Counted from the first letter of the stretch, positions 8,759-17,736 are shown. The stretch is DNA of 64,000 bases from Roseibium sp. (GCA_017643215.1 JAEPNV010000003.1:1-64000), one strand, 5' to 3'. Made by a program: numbers and translations. The notes: generated from the letters alone by a model not told the origin.

Positions 8759-10015
8759 TTACGCATGAAACTGGCGCTCAACGATATCGAACCTACGGGT
8801 CAACCCCCGTCGAAACTGCTCCTTGAAACCTTCGGAACACTCATTCTGGAAATCTGCAGCACCGGCCCGCACCTGTGGCAGGTGGCATTTTCCGCCACAC
8901 AGCGTGTTGAGGCCGCAGGATTTGCATTCGGGCAGGTTCTGGACCTTCATCTTCTCCGAAAGGCGGGTGAGGTCCGCAAACACGCCCTCAACCCCATCCC
9001 GGCGGATGTTGCCGCGCCGAAAACGCCGCGTGATGCAGGGCGAGACATCGCCATTCGCGTAGATGACGAAACTCGTCCCAAAACCGCAATTTTCACGAAG
9101 CGAGGCCCTGGTCGGGGCCCAACCGTCACGCAACAACTGCTTCGAGATCGTGCTGATGTTCGCCTGGACCTCATCCGGCGGAAGGGTCTCCCCGGAAAAC
9201 TCCAATGCGCGCCCCTCGGGGATCACGGAGGCCAGATCAACATCCACCGTCCGGTCGAACGTGGACAGGAGCGCCCCAAGATTGGTCATCAGGTCTTGAG
9301 CGTTGCTGCGACGGACGCAAATGTTTAGGCCGACCCGGGCATCGGTCCGCAAAAGCGCGTGCAGGGCATTGACCGTTTTGGCAAACGTTCCCCGGCCACG
9401 CATCGCATCGTGCGTTTCGGCCGAAGCCCCGTCCAGGCTGACGGCGAAGGAATCGACCACGCCGGCCAGCTGTTTGATCTTCTCATCGCTCAACAGCAGT
9501 CCGTTCGTCAGCACCGCCGTTTGAAATCCACAATCCATTTTCGCGTAGCGCATGAGATCTGGCAGCCATTTCACCAGGGTCGGTTCGCCGCCGCTGACAG
9601 AAAAATGGATCGGCGCATCAAGGCCGCGGAAAAAGCGGCAAACGTCGAACCAGGCGTCCTTGTCCAGTTCGTTCGGCTCCGCGAGACCCGAACTGACATA
9701 GCAGTGCGGGCAGCGAAGGTTGCACCGGTTGGTCAAGTGTGCTTGAACCCTGATGTATTTTTCCGCGGGCTCGGCGCGCTCGATAAAATTGTGCCGGAAG
9801 ACGAGGTCTCTCAGACGGCGTAGGGCTTGGCGATCGGCCGGGATTTCCGCCCCACAGCCCCGCTGGGACGCGCGCAGTTGATCCAAAAGATTAAACGTGT
9901 CGACGTCGACAACCAGCCAAGCCGGCACTTTGGGCGCCACGAGCAGCAGACGGTCCTCGACCCAGTACTTGCTGATCTCGACCGGCAGGACCGGAAATGA
10001 ATCGCTTTGGACCAT
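8759..10015 (-). CDS. Radical SAM/SPASM domain protein with PqqD-like N-terminus
   Basis: A 418-residue radical SAM enzyme. Cys98, Cys102 and Cys105 form the CxxxCxxC cluster motif (CNLRCPHC) that binds the SAM-cleaving [4Fe-4S] centre; SGGEPTL is the SAM-contacting GGE motif. The C-terminal SPASM domain has seven cysteines at about 310, 327, 364, 367, 373, 377 and 393, for auxiliary clusters. Residues 1-80 (YWVEDRLLLV, LVVDVDTFNLLDQL) look like the PqqD/RRE-type peptide-binding fold. This architecture is typical of peptide- and protein-modifying maturases. The start is the ATG at MVQSDSF; the frame is open 15 codons further with no clear ribosome site. Substrate unknown; the downstream 168-residue gene is the obvious candidate partner. 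Confidence 0.88.
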   Translation of the reverse strand: MVQSDSFPVLPVEISKYWVEDRLLLVAPKVPAWLVVDVDTFNLLDQLRASQRGCGAEIPADRQALRRLRDLVFRHNFIERAEPAEKYIRVQAHLTNRCNLRCPHCYVSSGLAEPNELDKDAWFDVCRFFRGLDAPIHFSVSGGEPTLVKWLPDLMRYAKMDCGFQTAVLTNGLLLSDEKIKQLAGVVDSFAVSLDGASAETHDAMRGRGTFAKTVNALHALLRTDARVGLNICVRRSNAQDLMTNLGALLSTFDRTVDVDLASVIPEGRALEFSGETLPPDEVQANISTISKQLLRDGWAPTRASLRENCGFGTSFVIYANGDVSPCITRRFRRGNIRRDGVEGVFADLTRLSEKMKVQNLPECKSCGLNTLCGGKCHLPQVRAGAADFQNECSEGFKEQFRRGLTRRFDIVERQFHA

Positions 10016-10082
10016 TGCTGACGACACCGATGACGTTCCACCCCGGCATGGTGGTAGCAATCCGCAAGATATTCAACTTTAA

Positions 10083-10109
10083 ATTTTAAACCATCTGACC
10101 AAACGTCAA
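10083..10109 (-). promoter_or_regulatory. Possible promoter of the radical SAM operon
   Basis: On the minus strand TTGACG is followed after 15 bases by TAAAAT, inside the only AT-rich stretch between the VOC and radical SAM genes. The spacer is shorter than ideal, so this is tentative. Confidence 0.3.
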
Positions 10110-10198
10110 GCGGGCAAGGCCGTATGTGCCCTGAAGCGGACAACTGCGGTCCGCCCCAACCGGTCTGAGCGGAACGGCCGGAGACCGGGCGCTTCTCC

Positions 10199-10627
10199 TC
10201 AAGCAGGAACGGCCTCGGGGTTGTATTGGGCCAAGAACGCCTCAGATGGCGGGATCGGCTTGATCACGTCGATCATCACCCCGTTGGGATCCTGTGTGAT
10301 GAAGTGCCGCTGTCCAAACGGTTCATCGCGCAGGCCGAGCAAGACCGGCAAACCGGCTTGAACTGCCCGGTCATATTCGCCGTCTACATCCTCCACCTCG
10401 AAGTTCAGGAGCAGCCCCGCCGCATTCTTCCCACGCCGGGCCGCCGGAATCGTCTCATGTGACCGGTCCAGAACTGCGATGTTGACGGAGGGAACTTCCG
10501 CGCTTTGCAGATGGACATACCAGTCGGCTTCGAACAGCGCCTTGAACCTGAAATGGTCCCGGTAGAACCGGGCAGTCTCGGCCACCTGATCTGTCATGAT
10601 CACCGGATAGTACTGTGTGCATTTCAT
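10199..10627 (-). CDS. VOC (glyoxalase/bleomycin-resistance fold) family protein
   Basis: A 142-residue single-module VOC protein. The beta-alpha-beta-beta-beta pattern is visible in [24 protein letters not shown] and [17 protein letters not shown], ending in the usual [12 protein letters not shown]...DVI strand. Members include glyoxalase I, extradiol dioxygenases and antibiotic-binding proteins; the sequence does not choose among them. AGGAG lies 7 bases before this ATG. The gene is divergent from a TetR regulator, and the palindromes between them point to control by that regulator. Confidence 0.85.
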   Translation of the reverse strand: MKCTQYYPVIMTDQVAETARFYRDHFRFKALFEADWYVHLQSAEVPSVNIAVLDRSHETIPAARRGKNAAGLLLNFEVEDVDGEYDRAVQAGLPVLLGLRDEPFGQRHFITQDPNGVMIDVIKPIPPSEAFLAQYNPEAVPA

Positions 10628-10665
10628 GAGATCGCTCCTGGGTGGGGGTTTAAAAACCTGAAAAA

Positions 10666-10682
10666 ATACATACTGTATGTAT
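10666..10682. promoter_or_regulatory. Palindromic operator, VOC/tetR intergenic region
   Basis: ATACATACTGTATGTAT is a palindrome broken only at its central base. It lies about 40 bp from the VOC start and just upstream of tetR, where a TetR dimer could block both promoters. Confidence 0.6.
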
Positions 10683-10697
10683 GTATATTCCAATTAA

Positions 10698-10716
10698 CAT
10701 ACAGGCTGCATGTATG
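10698..10716. promoter_or_regulatory. Second inverted repeat overlapping the tetR start
   Basis: CATACA, seven bases, TGTATG: perfect 6-bp arms sharing the half-site sequence of the neighbouring palindrome. The right arm overlaps the preferred tetR ATG, consistent with autorepression. Confidence 0.5.
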
Positions 10717-11328
10717 CAAGATGAATCGCCCCGCCGGACGCAAGCCCAACGCCGCGCGGAAACTCGGCGCGCTCTAATCGCCGCGGCACGGACGCTGTTT
10801 GCCGAAAAGGGCTACGCGGACACCGGTACAGCGGATATCGTAAAGGCAGCCTCGGTGACCCGCGGCGCGCTCTACCACCACTTCACAGACAAGGCCGAGG
10901 TATTCCGGGCGGTGCTTTATGAAGAAGCCGAAGCGATCGCCGATGAGATCACCCAAGTCACATCTACGGAGCAATCCCCAGAAGACGCCTTTATGGACGG
11001 AGCGCGCGCCTATTTTTCCGCGATGACGGCCCCCGGCCGGGCCCGGCTTCTCTTGTTGGAAGGCCCAAGCGTGCTCGGTGTGGACGCCATGCGGGAAATC
11101 GACCGCGCCACCGGCGGACAAACGCTGGTGGACGGCTTGCGGCATGCGCAAAGCGCAGGGGCGCTCCACGGACTTCCGGTTGAGGCAATGGCGGACCTTT
11201 TATCGGCAGCCTTTGACCGGGCCGCGCTGGCAATCGCCCGGAACGCTCCGGAAAAGGACTACGAAGCCGCGATCCGCGCTCTTTTGACCGGGATCTTGCA
11301 CCCGGGACCGGCAACTGCACAAACCTGA
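10714..11328 (+). CDS. TetR/AcrR family transcriptional regulator
   Basis: A 204-residue regulator. The N-terminal helix-turn-helix spans about residues 20-60, with GTADIVKAASVTRGALYHHF as the recognition region; this is highly typical of TetR. The C-terminal ligand-binding and dimerisation domain is variable and gives no ligand. The ATG at MQDESPRR was chosen; an in-frame ATG 11 codons upstream (MYIPINIQ) is possible and neither has a good ribosome site. The gene is divergent from the VOC gene, with two palindromes between, so it probably represses both genes. It converges on cckA. Confidence 0.9.
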   Translation: MQDESPRRTQAQRRAETRRALIAAARTLFAEKGYADTGTADIVKAASVTRGALYHHFTDKAEVFRAVLYEEAEAIADEITQVTSTEQSPEDAFMDGARAYFSAMTAPGRARLLLLEGPSVLGVDAMREIDRATGGQTLVDGLRHAQSAGALHGLPVEAMADLLSAAFDRAALAIARNAPEKDYEAAIRALLTGILHPGPATAQT

Positions 11329-11341
11329 TTGATCAAACCGG

Positions 11342-13894
11342 TCAGCTCTCCAGCACTTCCTTGACGGTGGTGGCGAGCTGTTTGAGCGTGAACGGTTTGG
11401 GCAGGAAGAAAAACTGTTCGCCCTCCGGCAGGTTCTCCTCGAAGGCGTCCTCGGCGTATCCGGAAACGAAAATGATCTTCAGATCCGGCCGGGTTTTGCG
11501 CAGCTCCACGAGCAGCGACGGTCCGTCCATTTCCGGCATGACCACGTCGGACACGACGAGATCGACCTTGCCGTCGGTTTCTTCCATGACGTCCAGCGCC
11601 TCGGTGCCGGAGCCCGCTTCATGGACGGTATAGCCGCGCGAGGCCAGTGCCCGGGCAGCAAACGCCCGCACGGCCTCCTCGTCTTCCACCAGGAGGATCG
11701 AGGCGGACCCGGTGAGATCCTCGACCTTTTCGGCTTCCGGCTCACCGGTCTGCGGCCTCTCGTCCTCCACCTCATCGGGGATATGCCGGGGCAGGAACAA
11801 ACGGAAGGTCGTGCCCTCGTCCACTTCGCTGGTACAGAAGATGAACCCGCCGGTCTGCTTGACGATGCCGTAGACCGTGGACAGGCCAAGCCCCGTGCCC
11901 TTGCCGACCTCCTTGGTGGAAAAGAACGGATCGAAGATCTTTTCCATCACATCCGGCGGCATGCCGTGACCAGTGTCCTCCACTTCGACCAGGGTGTATT
12001 CGCCCGGCGGCATGCCGCGCGTGTTTTCAAACCGGGTGGACTGGGCGGCATCCACATTGGATGTGCGAATGGTCAGCCGCCCGCCGTCCGGCATCGCATC
12101 GCCGGCATTCACCGCCAGGTTGACGATCACCTGTTCAAGCTGATTGAGGTCGGCCATGACCGGCCAAAGATCGCGGCCGTGCACGACCTGAAGCTCGACC
12201 TTTTCGCCCAAGAGCCGGTCGAGCAGGATCGACAGATCCCCCAGGACGTCGTTGAGCGCCAGCTTTTGCGGCCGCAGGGTCTGCCGGCGCGAGAACGCCA
12301 GGAGCTGGCGGACAAGACCGGCGGCCCGGTTGGCGTTCTGCTTGATGTTCATGATGTCCTGGAAGGACGGATCGGTCGGCCGGTGGCTTGCAAGAAGCAG
12401 GTCGGAAAACCCGATGATCGCGGTCAGGACATTGTTGAAATCATGCGCCACGCCGCCGGCCAACTGGCCGATGGCCTGCATCTTCTGGCTTTGCGCGAAC
12501 TGGGCTTCCAGGGCGCGCTGCTGGGTGGTTTCCAGCGCGTAGACAATGGCGGCCTCGCCGTCGCCTTCCCCCTCCTGCACGGCCGAGACATAAAACGTCG
12601 CCGATCGTGGATTGTTGCCTTCGACCAGCGGGATGTCGATCGGCGCGATTTCGCCGATGCCGTGCGCGGCCGCCCGCAACGCCTTCGACAGATCCTCGCG
12701 GCCGCTTTCGGCGACATAGTCCTCAAGTTTCGGCGCCTCCCCGGGTACGTCGACCGCGCCGAACAGCTTGAGGAACGGCGCATTGGTGCGCAGGACCCGG
12801 CCATCGGTGTCCAGCGAAGCAATCGCGATCGGCGTGTTGTTGAAAAAGCGCGCGAACCGCACTTCCGCCGCCCGAAGCGCCTCCGAGGCCTCCTCGCCGC
12901 GCGAACGATTGAGGACAAGCGTCCGGCTGTCACCGGCGACACCGTTTTCGCCAAACGGCACACGGTGCAACAGGCGCACGGGCAAACCGCGGCCGGACCG
13001 GGTGACAAGGTCCAGGTCGAACGTGTCGCTCTTGACCTCACCGGCCTGGCCCTTGACCGAACGGATCAGCTCCGCGCCGTCGCCGCGCACGATGTCAAAC
13101 AGCGACAGGTCCCCAACCTCGAACTGCGCCAGGTCATACCCGAGCCAGTCCGCCAGCGTGGCGTTCAGGTAGACGATCTGTCCGGTCGCGTCGCAGGACA
13201 GGAACCCGGCCGGGGCATGATCGAGGAAATTGATCACGCGCTGCAGTTCCTGGAAGGAGTTCTCCTGCTCCGCCCGGTCCCGCGTGATGTCCGCGATCAG
13301 CCAGACCGACAACTGCCGGGTCTTGCCGCCCTTTGGGGTGACCGACAGGGGCCGGATCGCGACCCGGTACCAGCGTGGCTGTCCCTCGTTGCGGCCGAGC
13401 GGAAACGGCATGCGGATTTCTTCTTGCGCCCGGCGTCCTTCGCGCATGGCCTGGGACAGCCGGTAGATCGCGTCCGCCGCATCCGGATCATTGGAAAAGA
13501 CCCGCTCCACGACCCGAACGTCCGCGGCAGCCTCCGCGCCGGTCAGATCGGCATAGGCCTGATTGGCGTAAATCAGCCGCCCGTCCATATCGGTGACCAG
13601 GGTGCCCTCGTCGAGAGATGCCAGCAGCGCCGACGCGATCGGGCTCGATTCCCCGGGCCGGGCCGCCAGCCGCAAAAAGCCGATAGCGCCCGCAAAAAGG
13701 CAAAACACGCCGACGACGGCCAAGATGCCGAGCAGGCCGAGGATGAACGGCTGCGCGCGCGCTTCATCCATCACCGCAAATCCGGCCGCCGCCCCGACCA
13801 GAACCAGGGCAAGCACGATCAGCAGCCAAAGATTTCCGGTCCGCTCCGGCCGGTCGATCAGCGGTTCGCTCGAAGCACCGTCCAAGTCATGCAT
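11342..13894 (-). CDS. cckA: Hybrid histidine kinase CckA
   Basis: An 850-residue membrane hybrid kinase. Two membrane helices (about 21-41 and 49-73) are followed by three PAS-like segments (about 85-210, 215-330, 335-455). The HisKA domain has phospho-acceptor His484 in [11 protein letters not shown]; the HATPase domain has N and G boxes ([28 protein letters not shown]). A C-terminal receiver domain has Asp783 in [12 protein letters not shown]. This order matches CckA, which phosphorylates ChpT and through it CtrA and CpdR, controlling cell cycle and motility in alphaproteobacteria. CtrA-type boxes in the adjoining flagellar cluster fit. The closest alternative is another CckA-like hybrid kinase. 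Confidence 0.87.
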   Translation of the reverse strand: MHDLDGASSEPLIDRPERTGNLWLLIVLALVLVGAAAGFAVMDEARAQPFILGLLGILAVVGVFCLFAGAIGFLRLAARPGESSPIASALLASLDEGTLVTDMDGRLIYANQAYADLTGAEAAADVRVVERVFSNDPDAADAIYRLSQAMREGRRAQEEIRMPFPLGRNEGQPRWYRVAIRPLSVTPKGGKTRQLSVWLIADITRDRAEQENSFQELQRVINFLDHAPAGFLSCDATGQIVYLNATLADWLGYDLAQFEVGDLSLFDIVRGDGAELIRSVKGQAGEVKSDTFDLDLVTRSGRGLPVRLLHRVPFGENGVAGDSRTLVLNRSRGEEASEALRAAEVRFARFFNNTPIAIASLDTDGRVLRTNAPFLKLFGAVDVPGEAPKLEDYVAESGREDLSKALRAAAHGIGEIAPIDIPLVEGNNPRSATFYVSAVQEGEGDGEAAIVYALETTQQRALEAQFAQSQKMQAIGQLAGGVAHDFNNVLTAIIGFSDLLLASHRPTDPSFQDIMNIKQNANRAAGLVRQLLAFSRRQTLRPQKLALNDVLGDLSILLDRLLGEKVELQVVHGRDLWPVMADLNQLEQVIVNLAVNAGDAMPDGGRLTIRTSNVDAAQSTRFENTRGMPPGEYTLVEVEDTGHGMPPDVMEKIFDPFFSTKEVGKGTGLGLSTVYGIVKQTGGFIFCTSEVDEGTTFRLFLPRHIPDEVEDERPQTGEPEAEKVEDLTGSASILLVEDEEAVRAFAARALASRGYTVHEAGSGTEALDVMEETDGKVDLVVSDVVMPEMDGPSLLVELRKTRPDLKIIFVSGYAEDAFEENLPEGEQFFFLPKPFTLKQLATTVKEVLES

Positions 13895-13987
13895 CTCGCG
13901 TTACTCCCTGGCCCGAATCGTCAAACAGGCTCCCCACAAGCATTCAGCGCCGCTCCATGGAATTCAACACGCATGGCTGGGAATTCC

Positions 13988-15067
13988 CTAATTAGCCCGC
14001 CATCCGGCCCGTTTGCGCATGCCGAACACGAAGCCGATGACTTCCGCAACGGCCTTATAGTGTTGTTCAGGAATTTCCTGATCGATTTCAACCGTGGCGT
14101 AAAGCGCCCGGGCGAGCGGCGGGTTTTCCACGATCGGCACATCGTTCTCGTTTGCGACCACCCGCATGCGCAACGCGACCGCGTCGACGCCCTTGGCAAG
14201 ACACACCGGCGCGCCCATGCCTTGCTCGTATTTCAGCGCCACGGCGTAGTGCGTCGGGTTTGTCACCACCACGGTTGCCTCCGGCACCGCGGCCATCATG
14301 CGCTTGCGGGCGCGTTCCATCCGGATCTGGCGGATCTTACCCTTGATCAAGGGATCGCCCTCGGTCTGTTTGAATTCTTCCTTCACCTCGCGCAGAGACA
14401 TTTTCTGTTTGTTGAACCATTTGTTGCGCTGATAGGCAAAGTCTGCGGCCGCAACGACGGTCATGAAGGCCAGAACCGCGCCCAGAAGCTGAAGGACCAG
14501 GATCCGGGCTTCCTCCAACAAGATCACCGTATCGGCGAAGATCAGGATTTCCGCTTCATCCCGGTGCGGCCACAACACAAGCACCATCAGCGCGCCGACA
14601 AGGGCGATCTTCAGCATCCCCTTTGCGAAATTGACCAGGCTCTCGCCGGAAAACAGCCGCTTGAAGCCGGACAGCGGCGACACCTTGGAGAGTTTCGGCT
14701 TCACCGGCTCGAGACTGAACACCAGTTTGTGCTGCACCATGTTTCCGGCAATCGCCATCAGCACGAGCGCCATCAGCGGAAGCCCGATGATGAGCGCCAG
14801 CGATTGGCCGGTGTCGCGCCACATGGCCTTGATCGCAAACCCGTCCACCGGGATGTGGTGGGCATGCTCGAAGAAGCCTTTCAGCATGCCGCCAAGCGCG
14901 GCGGCCATGGCCGGGGCGAACAGGGCAACCACCAGGGTCGTTCCGGCCAGCGTGAACCAGGTGCTGACCTCCTGCGACTTTGCGACATCGCCTTTGTCGT
15001 GCGCCTCGCGGAGGCGTTTTTGCGTGGGGTCCTCAGTCTTTTCTGCATCATCCGTTTCGTCCGCCAT
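13988..15067 (-). CDS. flhB: Flagellar export switch protein FlhB
   Basis: A 359-residue inner-membrane component of the flagellar type III export gate. It switches substrate specificity from rod/hook to filament proteins. Four hydrophobic segments occupy roughly residues 35-215 and a cytoplasmic domain follows. The autocleavage motif NPTH is at residues 270-273, the same place as in Salmonella. The N-terminal motif EKTEDPTQKRLREA is typical. AGGAGA precedes the ATG. It is the last gene of the flgB-flgC-fliE-fliQ-fliR-flhB run, 9 bp behind fliR. Confidence 0.97.
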   Translation of the reverse strand: MADETDDAEKTEDPTQKRLREAHDKGDVAKSQEVSTWFTLAGTTLVVALFAPAMAAALGGMLKGFFEHAHHIPVDGFAIKAMWRDTGQSLALIIGLPLMALVLMAIAGNMVQHKLVFSLEPVKPKLSKVSPLSGFKRLFSGESLVNFAKGMLKIALVGALMVLVLWPHRDEAEILIFADTVILLEEARILVLQLLGAVLAFMTVVAAADFAYQRNKWFNKQKMSLREVKEEFKQTEGDPLIKGKIRQIRMERARKRMMAAVPEATVVVTNPTHYAVALKYEQGMGAPVCLAKGVDAVALRMRVVANENDVPIVENPPLARALYATVEIDQEIPEQHYKAVAEVIGFVFGMRKRAGWRAN

Positions 15068-15076
15068 GACGGTCTC

Positions 15077-15850
15077 CTAGCCGGCCACGAACTTGCCGAT
15101 CGCATCCTCGAAATGACCGAGATAGAAGGTCATCAAGGTGGTCAGCAGAACCAGCAGAAGGAAGAACCCGATCATGATGTTGACCGGCATGGCGATGAAA
15201 AAGATCTGCATTTGGGGCATCAGCTTGTTCAACAGCCCGAGCCCGAAATAAAACACGATCCCCACAACGATGAAGGGTGCGCTCATGCGCACGGCAATGG
15301 AAAAGACCGCCGCGACCGTCTGGGTCGCGTTGGCGGCGAAATCGCCGACCGGAACGGGAGATCCGGGCGGGAACAGGGTGAAACTGTCGTGCAGCGCGGC
15401 GATGACGAGATAATGGCTGTCGGTCACGAAGACGAGGGTCATGCCGAGGATCGACAGGAAATTGCCGAACAGAGCGCCCTGCTGTCCGGTATTGCTCATG
15501 TCCGTCCCGAGCGCGAAGGCAAGACCGGATTGGCTGGCCATGATCATGCCGGCGGTTGAAAGCGCCGTTGTAATCAGCCGCGCGCACAGACCGACGGCGA
15601 ACCCGATCAACAACTCGCCGGCGAATAAAACGACAAGCCCGGCCATGTTGTCCGTCACGTTGGGCGGATAGTAGGCCGATCCCATTGGATAAAGTACCAG
15701 GGTCAGCGCCAGAGCAATCGTCAGGCGCATGCGCATGGGGATCGAGCTTTCGCCAAAGGCCGGGAGCAGCATCAACAGCGTGCCGAGCCGCGCGAACATC
15801 AGCATGAAGACCGCGACGACCTGGGGCAGGAAATCGAACTGGATGCTCAT
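15077..15850 (-). CDS. fliR: Flagellar export gate protein FliR
   Basis: A 257-residue polytopic inner-membrane protein of the FliPQR export gate. The N-terminal FARLGTLLMLLPAFGESSIPMRMR stretch (ends FARLG and IPMRMR) is the family hallmark, and six or so hydrophobic segments follow. The region upstream of the start is unusual: a MITE-like element ends 9 bp before the ATG, so most of the translation initiation region and the leader come from the element. Without it, fliQ's TAG and this ATG would be 9 bp apart. Confidence 0.96.
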   Translation of the reverse strand: MSIQFDFLPQVVAVFMLMFARLGTLLMLLPAFGESSIPMRMRLTIALALTLVLYPMGSAYYPPNVTDNMAGLVVLFAGELLIGFAVGLCARLITTALSTAGMIMASQSGLAFALGTDMSNTGQQGALFGNFLSILGMTLVFVTDSHYLVIAALHDSFTLFPPGSPVPVGDFAANATQTVAAVFSIAVRMSAPFIVVGIVFYFGLGLLNKLMPQMQIFFIAMPVNIMIGFFLLLVLLTTLMTFYLGHFEDAIGKFVAG

Positions 15851-15859
15851 CGAGCAGCT

Positions 15860-16132
15860 CTAGGCCCTGTGGACGAATTGGAGACGCATTTCGCCGGGAA
15901 ACGCATCGGACAAGATCAAGGACATCCGGCGCAGGTGATGCGCGCCCATCATCAAGACGGATGTGCGCCGGGATTGGGCGATGCGGGCCAGGCCCTTGGG
16001 GTGAGACAGGAGAAGTCGATCTGGCATGAAACGCCCCTTGACCGTATCGCCGATACGCTCTTCGGGTCTTTTCCCGCCACCTCTTGCCTCTTGTCTCACA
16101 AAATGCGTCTCCAATTCGTCCACAGGGCCTAG
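15860..16132. mobile_element. MITE-like element inserted between fliQ and fliR
   Basis: A non-coding element of 265 bp (15864-16128) with perfect 28-bp terminal inverted repeats starting GCCCTGTGGACGAATTGG, flanked on both sides by CTAG. Counting the flanks, 15860-15891 and 16101-16132 are exact reverse complements over 32 bp. CTAG fits a 4-bp target duplication as made by some IS5-group transposases, but CTAG is self-complementary, so that is inference. It encodes no transposase; the apparent short open frames on both strands are mirror images made by the repeats. The right CTAG contains the fliQ stop codon. Removing the element and one CTAG restores a normal fliQ-fliR junction. Confidence 0.85.
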
Positions 16133-16395
16133 GATGTCGTCAGGATGAGCTCGGCGATGCGCGCGGTGAACGCCTGAAGCAGCTGGCTCATGAACGGCAG
16201 GGACACAAGCAAGGTCAAGAAGATCGCCAGGATCTTCGGCACGAACACCAGCGTCATTTCCTGGATCTGCGTGAGCGCCTGGAACAGCGCGATCACAACG
16301 CCGACGCCCAGGCCGATCAGCATGGCCGGCGCGGCGACGAGGATCATAGTCCAAACCGCTTCGCGGGCTATATCGAGGACTTCACCACCGCCCAT
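16129..16395 (-). CDS. fliQ: Flagellar export gate protein FliQ
   Basis: An 88-residue protein with two membrane helices (about 14-39 and 52-75), the standard size for FliQ. The central ALTQIQEMTLVFVPKI loop is the conserved family segment. It forms the export gate with FliP and FliR. AGGAGACC precedes the ATG. Its TAG stop lies within the CTAG flanking the MITE-like element, so the insertion left the protein intact. Confidence 0.95.
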   Translation of the reverse strand: MGGGEVLDIAREAVWTMILVAAPAMLIGLGVGVVIALFQALTQIQEMTLVFVPKILAIFLTLLVSLPFMSQLLQAFTARIAELILTTS

Positions 16396-16425
16396 TGAAG
16401 GTCTCCTGCGCCTCGGAGCGGGCCA

Positions 16426-16737
16426 TCAAATCGGCATCCGCATGATTTCTTCGTAAGCGGAGATCACCCGGTCGCGCACCGACACCATGGTTTCGAGCGC
16501 CATCTCGGTCTCGGCAATCGCCGTGACAACGTCAACCACATCGGTCTTGCCTTCCACCAAGCCGATCGCCTTCTGATCGGCCTGTTGCCCCTTGTCGAGG
16601 ACTGTCGACACCGCTTCGTCGACCAGTTGCCCGAAGTCCACCCCGGCCGCGGAGGCCGGCGACGGCTCCTGGCCCATCTGCTGTGTGAGTTTTGCCGCCA
16701 TTTGATAGGCGTTGTTTGCAATTGTCGGGCTCGCCAT
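16426..16737 (-). CDS. fliE: Flagellar hook-basal body protein FliE
   Basis: A 103-residue rod-adapter protein joining the MS ring and export gate to the rod. The C-terminal half (TDVVDVVTAIAETEMALETMVSVRD, described by its ends TDVVDVV and VSVRD) is the conserved FliE helix. Length is typical. An AAGGGAAAAGG stretch precedes the ATG. It sits between flgC and fliQ, the usual alphaproteobacterial order. Confidence 0.95.
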   Translation of the reverse strand: MASPTIANNAYQMAAKLTQQMGQEPSPASAAGVDFGQLVDEAVSTVLDKGQQADQKAIGLVEGKTDVVDVVTAIAETEMALETMVSVRDRVISAYEEIMRMPI

Positions 16738-16772
16738 GACCTTTTCCCTTTATCGCCTATGGATACTGCCGG

Positions 16773-17183
16773 TCACGCGCGCAGGATATCGATCGTGCGC
16801 TGGAGCATGCGGCGGCTGGCTTCGATCACATTCAGGTTGGCCTCGTAGGACCGCTGGGCCTCGCGCATGTCGGCGGTTTCGATCAACGTGCTGACATTCG
16901 GCTCACGCACATAGCCCTGCTCGTTCGCGGCCGGGTGTCCGGGTTGATAGCTTTCGATGAACGGCGACATGTCCTGGGACACCTTGCCGAGCTTCACGAG
17001 CTCAGCGCCGAGTTCGCGCTCAAAATGGCTTTGGAAGGTCGGCACCTTGCGCCGGTACGGTTCTTCCTCGGGCGTTTTGCCGGTGGAATCGGCGTTGGCG
17101 ATGTTCTCGGCGATAATCCGCATCCGGCCGTTCTGGGCCTTCAAGCCGGACGCTGCGATGAACAGCGATTTGATCATATCCAT
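16773..17183 (-). CDS. flgC: Flagellar rod protein FlgC
   Basis: A 136-residue proximal rod protein. The N-terminus has the rod/hook signature (FIAASGLKAQNGRMRIIAENIANADST) and the C-terminus the matching heptad helix (EANLNVIEASRRMLQRTIDIL), which together form the D0 coiled coil. The start at MDMIKSL was chosen because AAGGAG lies 7 bases upstream; the frame stays open for 29 more codons. Second gene of the flgB operon. Confidence 0.96.
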   Translation of the reverse strand: MDMIKSLFIAASGLKAQNGRMRIIAENIANADSTGKTPEEEPYRRKVPTFQSHFERELGAELVKLGKVSQDMSPFIESYQPGHPAANEQGYVREPNVSTLIETADMREAQRSYEANLNVIEASRRMLQRTIDILRA

Positions 17184-17266
17184 TGCGGATCTCCTTGGCG
17201 CGGCGTCCGTGTTTCGATCTGTGTCAGCCCGCCAAACCGGAGGAGCCAAATCACATGAAAACAAGG

Positions 17267-17671
17267 TCACGCGCTTCTTGACAGGGCCGTCCGGATCAAG
17301 CCCATTCCCCTTGTGTAAAGGGTCGACGCGGCCTGAAAATCCATCTGGTTTTGCGTGACTTTCATCATCTGCTCTTCCAGGACCACATTGTTGCCGCTCG
17401 GCGTGATCTCGAACATGTCGCTTTCAACCACATCGCTGCCGACGTCGCTGCGCATCATGCTGTTGATGTGTCCGACCTTGGTCACGGCCGTCTCAAGCCC
17501 AACGCGGTCACGCCCGATGTGGTCCTCGAACTTGAAATCCTTGAGCTCTTTTGCCCGGAACTGGGGCGTATCGGAATTGGCGACATTTTCCGCCAGAACG
17601 CCCTGACGGACCTGATGCCATTGCATCTTGGATTTGAGCGCCTGGAACAGCGGAAGATCGGATATCGCCAT
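17267..17671 (-). CDS. flgB: Flagellar rod protein FlgB
   Basis: A 134-residue proximal rod protein starting MAISDLPLF, with the conserved LAENVANSDTPQFRAKE segment near residues 28-44 and a C-terminal helix (QMDFQAASTLYTRGMGLIRTAL). An ATG four codons upstream is also in frame; the downstream start matches related proteins and has a GGTGA before it. First gene of the flgB-flgC-fliE-fliQ-fliR-flhB operon. The control region holds a CtrA box and an ftr-like palindrome about 30 bp from the start. Confidence 0.95.
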   Translation of the reverse strand: MAISDLPLFQALKSKMQWHQVRQGVLAENVANSDTPQFRAKELKDFKFEDHIGRDRVGLETAVTKVGHINSMMRSDVGSDVVESDMFEITPSGNNVVLEEQMMKVTQNQMDFQAASTLYTRGMGLIRTALSRSA

Positions 17672-17696
17672 GCGAGTCACCATTGGTTAACGAACT

Positions 17697-17711
17697 CGGC
17701 AAACCTTGCCG
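17697..17711. promoter_or_regulatory. ftr-like palindrome in the flgB promoter region
   Basis: CGGCAA-ACC-TTGCCG, a perfect palindrome with a 3-base centre. It resembles FlbD-binding ftr sites of Caulobacter. Lying between the CtrA box and flgB, it is placed as a repressor site would be, as reported for FlbD at the fliF promoter. The role is inferred. Confidence 0.5.
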
Positions 17712-17720
17712 CCTGGAAGG

Positions 17721-17736
17721 TTAACGAATGGTTAAC
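17721..17736. promoter_or_regulatory. CtrA-type box, flgB/fliO
   Basis: TTAA, seven bases (CGAATGG), TTAAC: an exact match to the CtrA consensus. About 50 bp upstream of flgB, where it could serve as the -35 element of a class II promoter; it is 264 bp from fliO. Confidence 0.65.

Noticed and set aside
11621-15559. A 1312-codon open frame on the plus strand
   Set aside because: It is antisense to cckA, flhB and fliR, whose families are certain. High-GC codon bias leaves the opposite strand free of stops. It has no ribosome site and a His/Arg/Gln-rich composition typical of shadow frames.
15869-16132. Small open frames on both strands between fliQ and fliR
   Set aside because: They begin and end with the same peptide pieces because the ends of the MITE-like element are inverted copies. 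They also have no ribosome site or family.
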